From: Croceibacterium_A sp964439725
Lineage (GTDB): Bacteria > Pseudomonadota > Alphaproteobacteria > Sphingomonadales > Sphingomonadaceae
Direction: 5' to 3'
DNA length: 50,331 bases
NCBI GenBank assembly: GCA_964439725.1
Contig: CAYTPY010000004.1
Coordinates: 1 to 50,331 of the forward strand
Positions within the stretch are counted from its first letter, which is position 1; every line of letters starts with the position of its first letter. The notes under the pieces were generated by a model, which had not been told where the DNA came from, made no database searches, and saw only the letters and a list, made by a program, of their open reading frames with translations. Shown one piece after another: positions 31,214 through 40,484 of the stretch. The position numbers were made by a program, and so were the translations under genes.

Positions 31214-34180
31214 ATGACCAAGCCGACCGAGGAGGCCGCGCGCCTCATTTCGATCCGCCGCGGAACGAGCGCCGCCGCACTTGCCGCCTCCTTGGCCCTC
31301 GCGACGCCGGCCGCCGCGCAAGAGGCCGCGCCCGGTGCAGAACAGTCCGCCATCGAGGAAGAGGTAGCGGCGGATCAGCCCATCGTCGTCACCGGCTCCC
31401 GTATCGCGCGCTCGGGCTTCACTGCGCCCACTCCTGTGACGGTACTGGGTGAAGCGCAGATCGCGCGGCAGGGCGCATCGAACATCGCGCAAGTTCTCAA
31501 CGAGATTCCCGCCTTCAGGGGCCAGAGCACGCCGGCCACCACCGCAATCTTCGTCAGCAACCTCGGCGCTTCCACAGCGGACTTGCGCGGCCTGGGCGGC
31601 AATCGAACTCTGGTCCTGATCGACGGCCGCCGCGTGGTAGCCTCGACAGTCGCGGGCGGCTCGTTCACTCCGGCCAACACGGTCGACCTCAACCTGGTGC
31701 CATCCTCGCTGCTCGAGCGGGTCGAAGTCGTCACCGGCGGCGCCTCTGCCGCTTATGGATCGGACGCGGTCGCCGGCGTCACTAATCTCATCATCAATCG
31801 CAACCTCGAAGGCCTGCGCTCCACGCTGCAATACGGTGTCTCCGAAGTCGGAGACAACGAAGAGTACCTGATGAGCGTGGCCTACGGCACGCGTTTCGCC
31901 GATGGCCGGGGCAGGTTCGTGGCGGGCGCGGAGTACGTCGACAACGAAGGGACCGGCGACTGCTACACGCGCGCCTGGTGCGCCGAGAGCTATAACACGA
32001 TCAGCAATCCGTTCGTGGCCGGTAGCACGACCGAGCGCGTGATCGCCGGACAGCCGGCGACCATCATCATGCCGAACGCGCGCACCGCCACCGCCTCGCT
32101 GAACGGGTTGATCATTTCAGGGCCGCTGCGCGGCACCGAGTTCAATCCTGACGGCTCGACCTTTGCGCACGATTACGGCGTCTATGGCGGCGCCGGGCTG
32201 TTCCAGAGCGGCGGCGGCGATCAGGTGCTGCCGTTCTACCAGTACTTCCCTATCGCCGCCGAAAGCACGCGCGCCAACCTGTTCGCCGGTCTGGACTATG
32301 ACGTGTCGGACGCGCTGAACCTGTTCGTGCAGGGCTCCTTCGGCACGGTGAAGGGGCAAATCCTCGGATCGAGCCGGCGCGACATCTCGCCGGTCGGTTC
32401 GTGGGCGATCTTCAGCGACAATCCTTACCTGCCGGATCCCGTAGCGGCGCAAATGGCGGCAACCAACGCCCGCTGCGCGCCGGCGCTGCAAAGCCCGGCC
32501 GACACCCGCAACTGTGTGCCCTTCGGCCGCATCTGGAACGATATCGGCCCGCAGCTCGGCGACGTCGATCGTCAAACCTACAGGGTGGTGACCGGCTTCG
32601 ACTGGGAACTGGGCGGCGGTTGGACGGTGGACGGCTACTACCAGTACGGGCAGACCGATTATTCGCAGCGCGGCTACAACACGACGATCAACTCGCGGAT
32701 GCGCCGGGCGATGGATCCGGTACTCAACGGTGCGGGGGACGTCGTCTGCCGCGTCAACGCCGATGCCAATCCGGGCAACGACGATCCAGCCTGCGCCCCG
32801 ATCAACCCGTTCGGACAAGGCGCGATCAGCCAGGCGGCTCGGGCTTACGTCACCGGTACGGCGATACAAGATACGACGCTGACCCAGCACGTGGCGGCAG
32901 TCACCGCACGCGGCGATCTGATCGACTTGTGGGCCGGTCCTCTCGCGGTTGCGGCCGGAGCGGAATACCGCCACGACGGGGTCTCCGCTTTCAACGACCC
33001 GATCTCGGCGGCGAACGATTTCTTCACCAGCCCCGGCGGCGGCATTGTTGGAAACGAGCAGAGCCTCAACGTCAAGGAGGGGTTCGTCGAGTTGGCGCTG
33101 CCCCTCGCGCGCGACCTGCCGTTTGCCTATAGCGCCGAACTCAACGGAGCGATCCGCGTAACGGATTACAGCAACAGCGGGCAGGTCGAGACCTGGAAGA
33201 TCGGCGCCGACTGGCAGCCCTTCGAATTCCTGCGCTTCCGCGGCACCCGCTCGCGCGACATCCGCGCACCCAACCTGTTCGAACTCTATGGCGCGCCGCA
33301 GAGCTCGTTCCAGACAGTGGACGACCCGCAGAACGGCGGCGCCCGCGGCCTCTACCCAACGCTGCTGAGCGGCAACGACAGCCTGCAACCCGAAATCGCG
33401 GACACCTGGACCGCCGGCGCGGTGATCACCGCCGGGCTCGGCTCGGCAGGCCGCCTGCGGTTCTCGGCCGATTGGTTCGACATCGCGCTAGACGGCGCGA
33501 TCGCAACCCTCGGCGCGCAGACGATCGTCAGCCGCTGCTTCGAAGGGAACGCGGCACTGTGCGACTTCGTGACGCGCGATTCAGGCGGCACGATCACGCA
33601 GATCGTCAATCCGAACCTCAACCTCAACACGCTGATCACGCGCGGGTGGGACTTCGAGGCCGATTACAACCTGCCTCTTTCCGCGGCTTCCAGTCTGGGC
33701 TTCCGCGTCCTGGCAACCTACGTGAAAGACTTGATCACCATTGATACGGCGGGTGTCGCGACCGATCGAGCCGGCCAGAACGGTTCGGGCGTCTCGCAGC
33801 CCTCTGGTGTGCCGGATTATACGATCAATGGCTTCATCACGTACCAGGGCGATCCCTTCTCCGCCCAAATCCAGGTGCGGCACATTTCCAGCGGCCTTTT
33901 CCAGGTCACCAACATCGGCCCGCATCAGGATGGCTATAGTCCGCTGCTGCCCAACAGCATCGACGACAACCTGGTCGAAAGCGTGACTTACGTGAACCTC
34001 AACGCGCAATACCGCCTGTGGCAGGGCGGCGACCGCCACGTCGAGCTGTTCGGCGTGGTGAACAACCTGTTCGACAAGGATCCGCCTAAGAACCTGCCGT
34101 CGAGCTTCGGCCCGACCAACAACGTGCTCTACGACGTGATCGGGCGCAGCTACAAAGTCGGCCTGCGGCTGACCTACTGA
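31214..34180 (+). CDS. TonB-dependent receptor (no STN domain)
   Basis: The 988-residue outer-membrane receptor has a signal-like N-terminus with a long basic lead (SIRRGTSAAALAASLALATPAAAQ is split: the hydrophobic part is SAAALAASLALATPAAA). The plug carries PIVVTGSRIARSGF and RVEVVTGGASAAYGSDAVAG, and the barrel ends SYKVGLRLTY. It is in the large sphingomonad group that imports plant-derived or aromatic compounds. GGGGAGAGACC before ATG 31214 is a good site. The CocE-type hydrolase follows 23 bases later, and MarR diverges upstream. Confidence 0.9.
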   Translation: MTKPTEEAARLISIRRGTSAAALAASLALATPAAAQEAAPGAEQSAIEEEVAADQPIVVTGSRIARSGFTAPTPVTVLGEAQIARQGASNIAQVLNEIPAFRGQSTPATTAIFVSNLGASTADLRGLGGNRTLVLIDGRRVVASTVAGGSFTPANTVDLNLVPSSLLERVEVVTGGASAAYGSDAVAGVTNLIINRNLEGLRSTLQYGVSEVGDNEEYLMSVAYGTRFADGRGRFVAGAEYVDNEGTGDCYTRAWCAESYNTISNPFVAGSTTERVIAGQPATIIMPNARTATASLNGLIISGPLRGTEFNPDGSTFAHDYGVYGGAGLFQSGGGDQVLPFYQYFPIAAESTRANLFAGLDYDVSDALNLFVQGSFGTVKGQILGSSRRDISPVGSWAIFSDNPYLPDPVAAQMAATNARCAPALQSPADTRNCVPFGRIWNDIGPQLGDVDRQTYRVVTGFDWELGGGWTVDGYYQYGQTDYSQRGYNTTINSRMRRAMDPVLNGAGDVVCRVNADANPGNDDPACAPINPFGQGAISQAARAYVTGTAIQDTTLTQHVAAVTARGDLIDLWAGPLAVAAGAEYRHDGVSAFNDPISAANDFFTSPGGGIVGNEQSLNVKEGFVELALPLARDLPFAYSAELNGAIRVTDYSNSGQVETWKIGADWQPFEFLRFRGTRSRDIRAPNLFELYGAPQSSFQTVDDPQNGGARGLYPTLLSGNDSLQPEIADTWTAGAVITAGLGSAGRLRFSADWFDIALDGAIATLGAQTIVSRCFEGNAALCDFVTRDSGGTITQIVNPNLNLNTLITRGWDFEADYNLPLSAASSLGFRVLATYVKDLITIDTAGVATDRAGQNGSGVSQPSGVPDYTINGFITYQGDPFSAQIQVRHISSGLFQVTNIGPHQDGYSPLLPNSIDDNLVESVTYVNLNAQYRLWQGGDRHVELFGVVNNLFDKDPPKNLPSSFGPTNNVLYDVIGRSYKVGLRLTY

Positions 34181-34203
34181 GGTCCGCGACGAAGGTACGC
34201 TGC

Positions 34204-35895
34204 GTGGGAGACGACACTTTCGAGCTGATCATGCGCGAGGGCGTCGATCCCTCGACGGCGCCCCACAAGCCGCCGCTCCCCCCGCGCGACTACGCGTGTT
34301 GGGAGGAAGAGGGGCTGCTGATCGAGCGGAATGTCGAAGTGCCGATGCGGGACGGGGTGCGCATCCTGGTCGACATCTACCGACCCGCGGCAGCGCCCCA
34401 TGGGGACCTGCCGATTCTTCTCGGCTGGAGTCCCTACGGCAAGCACGGGCTATCGGCCTCGCTCTGGCCGCCGGCTGGGGTGGAAGACGGCTGGATGTCG
34501 CGCTTCACCGCCTTCGAAGCGCCCGATCCGATGTTCTGGTGCCCGCGCGGTTATGCCGTGGTGTTCGCGGACCCCCGCGGAGCCTGGCTCTCTGAAGGCG
34601 ACCTGCGCCACAATGGCGTGGGTGAAGGCGAGGACTGCTACGACTGCATAGAGTTTCTCGCCGCCTTGCCCTGGAGCAACGGCAAAGTCGGCATGACTGG
34701 CGTGTCGTACCTTGCAGCGATCCAGTACCTCGTCGCTTCGCTGAAGCCTCCTCATCTCGCAGCCCTTAACCCGTGGGAAGGCTTCTCCGACTGGTATCGG
34801 GAGTTCGCCTATCACGGCGGCATCCGCGAAACCGGGTTCGTCCCACGCGCTTCGGCCAACCTTTGCTATTCGCTCGGGCGTACCGAAGACACCGACGCCA
34901 ACGTGCGCGCTCATCCGCTCTACGATGCCTACTGGCAGAGCAAGGAAGTCGACTTGTCGGCGATCGACATCCCGGCTTACGTGGTGGCGAGCTGGTCCGA
35001 TCACGGCCTGCACACGCGGGGCACGCTCGAGGCCTGGCGGCAGATGTCCTCGCCGCAGAAGTGGCTCGAAATACACGGCGACAAGAAGTGGGCCCATTAC
35101 TACCGGCCCGAAAGCCGGGCCAAGCAGGCCGCCTTCTTCGACGAGTTCTTGAAAGGCGCCGATGGCGGTGTGCCAAACTGGCCGCGGGTGAGCATCGAAG
35201 TGCGCGACAGTGCGCGAGTGCGGCACACACGCGCGGAGGATGACTGGCCGCTGGAACGAACCGAATATCGCCCGCTGTTCCTAGACGGCGGAGCGTGCGT
35301 GCTGGCCGAGGCTCCCGTCGAAGCAGAGTCGATCGTGATCTACGACCCATGCGACGAAGCCGGAGAAGCAGCTTTCGACTTCCGCTTCGAAGCTGACACC
35401 GAACTGACCGGCCATGCCGCGCTGAAGCTATGGGTCGAGGCTGAAGGCAGCGACGACATGGATCTGTTCGTGGCGCTGCAGAAACTCGATCGCAGCGGCG
35501 CCCCGGTCGGCTTCCACTTCTATGCGTTCTACGACAATGGCCCGGTGGCGCTCGGCTGGCTGCGCGCCAGCCACCGTGAGCTAGACGAGGCGCGTTCGGC
35601 ACCTTGGCGTCCGGTTCATCGCCATGTTCGCGAGCAGCTGCTGCACCCGGGAGAGGTCGTCCCGGTCGAGATCGAGCTGTGGCCCTCGTCAACCCTCTTC
35701 CGCGCGGGCGAGACGCTGCGTGTCCTGATCAAGGGCATGGACATCTATCGGGACGCCCTGCCCAACCTGCCATTCGCGCGGCATGAAGACTTGCGCAATC
35801 GAGGTCGGCACCGGATACATTGCGGCGGCCGCTATGACAGCCGGCTGCTGGTCCCGGTCGTGCCCGCTCGCGGAAGCGGCGGCGGTACCGACTAA
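34204..35895 (+). CDS. CocE/NonD family hydrolase (X-Pro dipeptidyl-peptidase S15 type)
   Basis: The 563-residue alpha/beta hydrolase has the S15 catalytic part with Ser168 in GMTGVSYLAAIQY, the RGAWLSEGD loop (DPRGAWLSEGDL), and the C-terminal jelly-roll beta-sandwich domain (about 360-560). Relatives cleave ester or acyl bonds (cocaine esterase, glutaryl-acylase) or X-Pro dipeptides. No signal peptide is visible, so it is probably cytoplasmic. It starts with GTG 34204, 23 bases after the TonB receptor, so import and hydrolysis are probably coupled. The substrate is inferred to be an ester or amide. Confidence 0.86.
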   Translation: MGDDTFELIMREGVDPSTAPHKPPLPPRDYACWEEEGLLIERNVEVPMRDGVRILVDIYRPAAAPHGDLPILLGWSPYGKHGLSASLWPPAGVEDGWMSRFTAFEAPDPMFWCPRGYAVVFADPRGAWLSEGDLRHNGVGEGEDCYDCIEFLAALPWSNGKVGMTGVSYLAAIQYLVASLKPPHLAALNPWEGFSDWYREFAYHGGIRETGFVPRASANLCYSLGRTEDTDANVRAHPLYDAYWQSKEVDLSAIDIPAYVVASWSDHGLHTRGTLEAWRQMSSPQKWLEIHGDKKWAHYYRPESRAKQAAFFDEFLKGADGGVPNWPRVSIEVRDSARVRHTRAEDDWPLERTEYRPLFLDGGACVLAEAPVEAESIVIYDPCDEAGEAAFDFRFEADTELTGHAALKLWVEAEGSDDMDLFVALQKLDRSGAPVGFHFYAFYDNGPVALGWLRASHRELDEARSAPWRPVHRHVREQLLHPGEVVPVEIELWPSSTLFRAGETLRVLIKGMDIYRDALPNLPFARHEDLRNRGRHRIHCGGRYDSRLLVPVVPARGSGGGTD

Positions 35896-35968
35896 AGCGA
35901 CGGCGGATTAGCGGCCTTGGCGCCGCGCCGTTAACCCTTTCCTTCCCACTCTGCGCCTAGATGGACGC

Positions 35969-36973
35969 ATGTACCGCGGCTCTGACTTCCAGGCGGCCGC
36001 GGGTCCGGCCGACGCGTGTGCCCTTGCTAGCCGCGCCGACCGCAATTCCGGGCCTGCAGCAGCCGACGGCGACCGGGTCGCCACCACGCACCTTCCGTTT
36101 CAGGTCGGCGCCCGCACCTTGGCGCGTGTCGAGCTGCGCTTGTGTCAGATGTCGGTGTCTCTGGAGCAGGCGCTTGCCGGAGCAGCCCCCGTTTTGCCGC
36201 CGCTTTCGGCCGATGCCGATGGCTACTTACTACGCGCCCTGCCGGAAAAGATGCAGTCCGAGCTACAAGCCGATCGCAGTCTCCGCTCGTTCGTGCGGCA
36301 GCGCTACGTGCGGCGTTACGCCCGCCTCGATCAACCATTTGCGGCCTATTTCGCCAGCCTGTCCGGCAACGCCCGGTCGGCGCTCAGACGCAAGGTGCGC
36401 AAACTGGCTGAGCGCTGCGGGGGTGAGCTGGACATTCGCCTCTACCGCCGGCCTGCGGAGATGGAGGAGTTCCACGTCCATGCCCGCACTGTGTCGCAGC
36501 TCACCTATCAGGAGCGGCTTCTGGGTGCAGGCCTGCCGAAGGATGCTTTGGATCAGGCCCAAGCCCTCGCGTCGCGGGACCAGCTACGAGCCTGGCTGTT
36601 GTTCATCGACGGCGCGCCAGTGAGCTACCTTTACATGCCCGCCGAGGGTGCCACGCTGATCTACCATCAACTGGGATACGATCCTGCCTTCGCACGGTGG
36701 TCTCCGGGAAGCGTGCTCCAGTTCGAAGCAATGCGCATGCTGATGGACGAAGGGCGCTTCGGCCGGATCGACTTCACGGAAGGCGACGGACAGCACAAGC
36801 GGCAATTCGCCAGCGGAAGCATTCCCTCCGCCGATCTCATGCTGCTGCGGCCGACGGCGGGGAATGTGATTTCGGCTTATGCCCTCGAGGGGTTCGACCG
36901 GTCCGTGTCAGCCGGCAAGCGGGTGCTGGCGTATCTCGGCCTCGACGTGGCGGGCCGCGCCTGGCTGCGCTGA
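35969..36973 (+). CDS. GNAT/FemAB-like acyltransferase (BioF2/CelD type)
   Basis: The 334-residue protein has a GNAT-like fold (Acetyltransf_6): YLLRALPEKMQSELQ, RKVRKLAERCGGELDIRLYRRP, and FIDGAPVSYLYMPAEGATLIYHQLGYDPAFARWSPG is split here; the core GYDPAFARWSPGSVLQFEAM is the family's acyl-CoA-binding turn. FTEGDGQHKRQFA closes the site. Such proteins sit in exopolysaccharide or cellulose loci (CelD/BcsL) and are thought to acylate sugars or peptides. It heads a three-gene unit with another GNAT-like gene and a flippase. Confidence 0.75.
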   Translation: MYRGSDFQAAAGPADACALASRADRNSGPAAADGDRVATTHLPFQVGARTLARVELRLCQMSVSLEQALAGAAPVLPPLSADADGYLLRALPEKMQSELQADRSLRSFVRQRYVRRYARLDQPFAAYFASLSGNARSALRRKVRKLAERCGGELDIRLYRRPAEMEEFHVHARTVSQLTYQERLLGAGLPKDALDQAQALASRDQLRAWLLFIDGAPVSYLYMPAEGATLIYHQLGYDPAFARWSPGSVLQFEAMRMLMDEGRFGRIDFTEGDGQHKRQFASGSIPSADLMLLRPTAGNVISAYALEGFDRSVSAGKRVLAYLGLDVAGRAWLR

Positions 36974-37066
36974 CCCCGCAAGCCAAAACAGCATTAGCCG
37001 CTTGTTACCGATTTGGATTTAGAGCCGGCCCGGGAGTTTAAGTTCGTGTTTCACAGCAAGATAGCG

Positions 37067-38227
37067 ATGGAAACGGACATCCGCGTTGAGATTGCCGAAG
37101 GCTTTCCTCCGGTACTGGACGAGCTCGCCGATCGCTTGCCGTGCGGGCGCAGCTTTCTGCGCGCCGCTTGGTACGAGGCCACCGGCGCTGGCAACCCCCT
37201 GACCCTGCTCGCTGTCCGCGGGGACGGTAGTCCCATTGCCGCCATTCCCACCGCCAGCATCGGTCCGCCGCTTGTCGGCGCCCGCTCAGTGCCCGGAAGT
37301 TACTGGCCGTTTCGTTCGATCCTGATTGCCGCGGACGCCAGTCTGGAGGAAGTGACGCAGCTACTGTCCGACTCATCAGTGCGCCACATTCTGGCGCCTG
37401 TTTGGAGAGTCGGTCCCATCTTGCGCGATGAGCCGGCGAGCCAAATGCTCAAACACGCGGCCGCAGACGCCGGCTGGACGGTGCTGGTACGGACGCTTGG
37501 CCAAACCTGGCAGCTCGATCTGTCCGCGCTTACCAGCGGCGGTGCCTGGCCGCGCAAGTCAACGCGCCGACGCTTGGCCAATTACGAGCGGCAGCTCGGC
37601 AAAGACGGCCCGCTCGAATTGCAGTTCGTGACCGGCAGAGGCTGGGACGCCGCGGCGCTGCAGAAGCTGGCAAGTGTCGAGGCGAACAGCTGGGTCGGCA
37701 AAGCGACGGATGGGAGCGGTGCCAAGTTTCTCACCGCAGGTCAGCGTGATCTGTGGCGGCGCGCAGTGCAAGACCCGCATATTGCCAATGCACTGTCAGC
37801 GACGATCCTCGAGGTTGCCGGAGAGGCGATAGCCTTCTCGTTCGATCTGCGCGCCGGCGTCTGCCAGTACAGTATCGCCAGCAGCTACGACGAACGTTTC
37901 GGATTCGCCCGTCCCGGTAAGATCGTGACCTACCGGCAGCTCGAATGGGCTGCGGCACAAGGCGTAGACACCGTCGATCTTGGCGCCGGAGACAGCGGGT
38001 ACAAACGCGAGATGGGAGCAGAGCCAGGCTCCGAGGTCGTCGATCTGCTCATCGTGCGCAGCCGAGCGATGGCCCAGATGCTCAGTTTGAAATGGGGAGC
38101 GGAATCGGAGCTTGGCCGCCGCGTCTTCAAGTCCAGCATTCATGCCCGCCGGCGCCGTAACCGCATCGTCAGCCAGCTCGTCGCCGCCAGCGCCATTGCA
38201 GGAACCGCGATCGCGGCCGCGGAATGA
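37067..38227 (+). CDS. GNAT/FemAB-like acyltransferase, second
   Basis: This 386-residue protein shares the fold of its neighbour: KSTRRRLANYERQLGKDG, SVEANSWVGKATDG, SSYDERFGFARPGKIVTYRQLEW and DLGAGDSGYKREMGAEPG. It is typical of the GNAT group in polysaccharide clusters. ATG 37067 is used; GTG 37046, with GGGAG 9 bases upstream, and TTG 37013 are in frame and plausible. The end overlaps the flippase start (ATGA), so the two are coupled. Substrate is unknown, but a role in modifying an exported polysaccharide or lipid-linked sugar is likely. Confidence 0.75.
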   Translation: METDIRVEIAEGFPPVLDELADRLPCGRSFLRAAWYEATGAGNPLTLLAVRGDGSPIAAIPTASIGPPLVGARSVPGSYWPFRSILIAADASLEEVTQLLSDSSVRHILAPVWRVGPILRDEPASQMLKHAAADAGWTVLVRTLGQTWQLDLSALTSGGAWPRKSTRRRLANYERQLGKDGPLELQFVTGRGWDAAALQKLASVEANSWVGKATDGSGAKFLTAGQRDLWRRAVQDPHIANALSATILEVAGEAIAFSFDLRAGVCQYSIASSYDERFGFARPGKIVTYRQLEWAAAQGVDTVDLGAGDSGYKREMGAEPGSEVVDLLIVRSRAMAQMLSLKWGAESELGRRVFKSSIHARRRRNRIVSQLVAASAIAGTAIAAAE

Positions 38228-39720
38228 CCCAAGCTTCGGGAATCGCCCAAGCGCCTACCGGCATGCTGCAGAAGGTGCGGCAAGCGGTGATCTGGCGCTC
38301 CGGCAGCCAGATCGTCGCGCAGGCGATAGCCTGGGGATCGACATTCCTGGTCATTCGCCTGCTCGATCCGTCGGATTATGGCCTGTTCGCGATGACCCAG
38401 GTCGTGCTGGTCTTCCTCAACGTGATGAACGGCTATGGCATGGCCAGTGCGTTGATCCGCGCCGAGACAGTATCGCGCCGGCAGCTCTCCCAAGTCCTTG
38501 GATTGCTCCTCCTCCTGAACGGTGCGCTGGCAGCTGCACAGTTCGTGATGGCGCCCTTGATAGCGGCCTATTACCGTCAGCCCATGGTCGCCGACATGCT
38601 TCGGGTCCAGTCGCTCCTTTATCTCGCCACGCCGTTCATGGCCGTCCCATACGCGATCCTGAGCCGCCGCATGGACTTCAAGCGCCCCGCGCAGATCAGG
38701 TTGATCGCTGCCTTGGCAGGCGCAGCCACGGCACTCGGCTGCGCTTATGCGGGCATGGGCGTCTGGACTTTGGTGGCGGCACCGATGGCGCTGTTCGCGG
38801 TCGAGGCGATCGGCATGAGCTGGGCGGCTGGAGGTCTGATCCGGCCCAGCTTTCGTTTCGATGGGGTATGGCCGCTCTTCCGCTTCGGCGGCGCGATGAC
38901 GCTGGTGCAGTTCTTCTGGTTTCTGCAGAGTCAGGCGGACGTGTTCATCGCAGGGCGAGCGCTCGATCCACACCGGCTGGGCCTTTACACCACCGCTGTG
39001 TTTCTGACGCAGCTTCTCGCGTCCAAGTTTGTCCCGCCGCTCAACGAGGTGGCATTCGCCGCCTATTCGCGGATGCATGGCCAAGCTGAAGCGGCAGGCG
39101 CGGCGTTCGTCAAAACGGTGCGCCTCATTCTCCTGGTCACGCTTCCGGCTTACGCCGGGCTGGCCGTGGTGGCAGAGCCATTCGTCACAACCGTACTCGG
39201 AGGTAAATGGACCGACCTCGCGAGTCTCGTGCCCGTCCTGGCGCTGGCAATGTCGATGCTGACGCTGCAAATCCTGTTTGCCCCTGTGACGAACGCTCTT
39301 GATCGACCAGGCGTCGCCTTGCGCGTATCGATCACTGGCGGGGTTGTGCTGCCATGTGCTTTCCTGGTTGGGATTGGCTGGGGCGTTGAAGGGCTCGCCT
39401 GGGCATGGGCCGGCGGAATGGCGGTGCTGCTGCTGATCACCGCGACGCTATCGCTACCTGTCATCCGGGTAACGCCCCGGGACCTCGTCGCAGCGGGCCT
39501 GCCGGTTATCGTCGCGGCCGGCGGAATGGCGGTGCTGGTTTCGGCAATGGACCGGATGCTGCCGCCCACCGCGGCACCTCTGCGTCTTGCAACGCTCGCG
39601 GGAATCGGTCTGTTTGCCTACCCAGCCCTTATGGCTCTTTTTGCGCCGGGCCGGCTTCGCGAAGCCTGGGTGCTCATCCGATACCGTCAGTCGGAGGACG
39701 TCGGTATGGCTGCTGCCTAG
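38224..39720 (+). CDS. Polysaccharide flippase (Wzx-like, MOP family)
   Basis: The 498-residue protein has about 14 hydrophobic segments and the polysaccharide synthesis/export layout: QAVIWRSGSQIVAQAIAWGS, LDPSDYGLFAMTQVV, FVPPLNEVAFAAYSRM, and repeated LVVxE-like helices. MOP-family flippases turn undecaprenyl-linked sugars to the periplasm. It overlaps the preceding GNAT gene by four bases, which supports a joint role in building and exporting a surface glycan. No polymerase (Wzy) or glycosyltransferase is in the window, so the full pathway must lie elsewhere. Confidence 0.86.
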   Translation: MTQASGIAQAPTGMLQKVRQAVIWRSGSQIVAQAIAWGSTFLVIRLLDPSDYGLFAMTQVVLVFLNVMNGYGMASALIRAETVSRRQLSQVLGLLLLLNGALAAAQFVMAPLIAAYYRQPMVADMLRVQSLLYLATPFMAVPYAILSRRMDFKRPAQIRLIAALAGAATALGCAYAGMGVWTLVAAPMALFAVEAIGMSWAAGGLIRPSFRFDGVWPLFRFGGAMTLVQFFWFLQSQADVFIAGRALDPHRLGLYTTAVFLTQLLASKFVPPLNEVAFAAYSRMHGQAEAAGAAFVKTVRLILLVTLPAYAGLAVVAEPFVTTVLGGKWTDLASLVPVLALAMSMLTLQILFAPVTNALDRPGVALRVSITGGVVLPCAFLVGIGWGVEGLAWAWAGGMAVLLLITATLSLPVIRVTPRDLVAAGLPVIVAAGGMAVLVSAMDRMLPPTAAPLRLATLAGIGLFAYPALMALFAPGRLREAWVLIRYRQSEDVGMAAA

Positions 39721-39735
39721 AGGAAGGTTCCTTTC

Positions 39736-40443
39736 TCACCGGCACACACCGCCAAAGCCGCGCCGCGCCTGGTCGAAGTGGAAGTGATCGGCATGGGCGG
39801 CATTGTACTCGGGCGACAGTACGGTACCGAATAGGCCGCAGGCTTCGTCGCGAGCTTGGCGCAGGAATGCAGCTTCGTCGGTGTCCCCCTCCCAGTCTCG
39901 TAAGACGCTGATGCGCCGGCCGTCGGAGAGGACAAAAGCAGCAATATCGATGGCATTGCCAGTGGCGTGCTCGCTCCAGCGCCCGTCGCCGCGCCCGTAG
40001 AGCCGGCGGCAGCTGTAGGCGCCGAAATGCTCAACCCGGGCGACCGAAGCTCCCAGCAGTTCTTCAGCGGCTGGCTGCACGCCTTGTCTGAGCCACAGCA
40101 CCAAGGCCGCACCGACCGCGCAGGTCGTGGGCGGCGGAGCCGGTGTCAACGGTGCCTCTGTAAGAACGGTACGGTCCTCGCGGCGACATTCGCCTTCACC
40201 GGCGGCAGGAAGCGCGGTGAAAGCGACCCCGCTACGGTCCAGCACGGCGCGGCATTCGTCCGGATTTTCCCGCATGGTTGCCAGCTTGCGAGCGGTGGCC
40301 CAGCCCGGTGGATCGTTGAGGTTCAGCGGTGCCCAGGGGTCGTGCTGCGGGTTCTCGGCGAGCCAGCCTCGAATAGCTAAGAACAACGCGCCGAGAATGA
40401 ACAGAGTGATGACAGGTCCATCGAACGGTAGGCTCGGCTTCAT
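39736..40443 (-). CDS. Extensin-like C-terminal domain protein (peptidase M15-like)
   Basis: The 235-residue protein has an N-terminal membrane anchor (GPVITLFILGALFLAIRG) and an extensin-like C-terminal domain. Key segments are YSCRRLYGRG, WSEHATGNAIDIAAF with metal-ligand-like His and Asp, and HADHFHFDQARRG with the closing His residues. The pattern is that of M15-type zinc D,D-peptidases, so a peptidoglycan role is likely. It converges on the flippase gene and starts 41 bases after the end of dnaE2 on the same strand, so it may be read by SOS-induced transcripts. Confidence 0.82.
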   Translation of the reverse strand: MKPSLPFDGPVITLFILGALFLAIRGWLAENPQHDPWAPLNLNDPPGWATARKLATMRENPDECRAVLDRSGVAFTALPAAGEGECRREDRTVLTEAPLTPAPPPTTCAVGAALVLWLRQGVQPAAEELLGASVARVEHFGAYSCRRLYGRGDGRWSEHATGNAIDIAAFVLSDGRRISVLRDWEGDTDEAAFLRQARDEACGLFGTVLSPEYNAAHADHFHFDQARRGFGGVCR

Positions 40444-40484
40444 CCAATCCTAACGCGTTACGGCCATGTCGGGCTCCCATGCCG

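Noticed and set aside
32117..33388. 423-codon minus-strand frame inside the TonB receptor gene
   Set aside because: Antisense shadow of a well supported receptor; arginine- and valine-rich, no motifs, no ribosome site.
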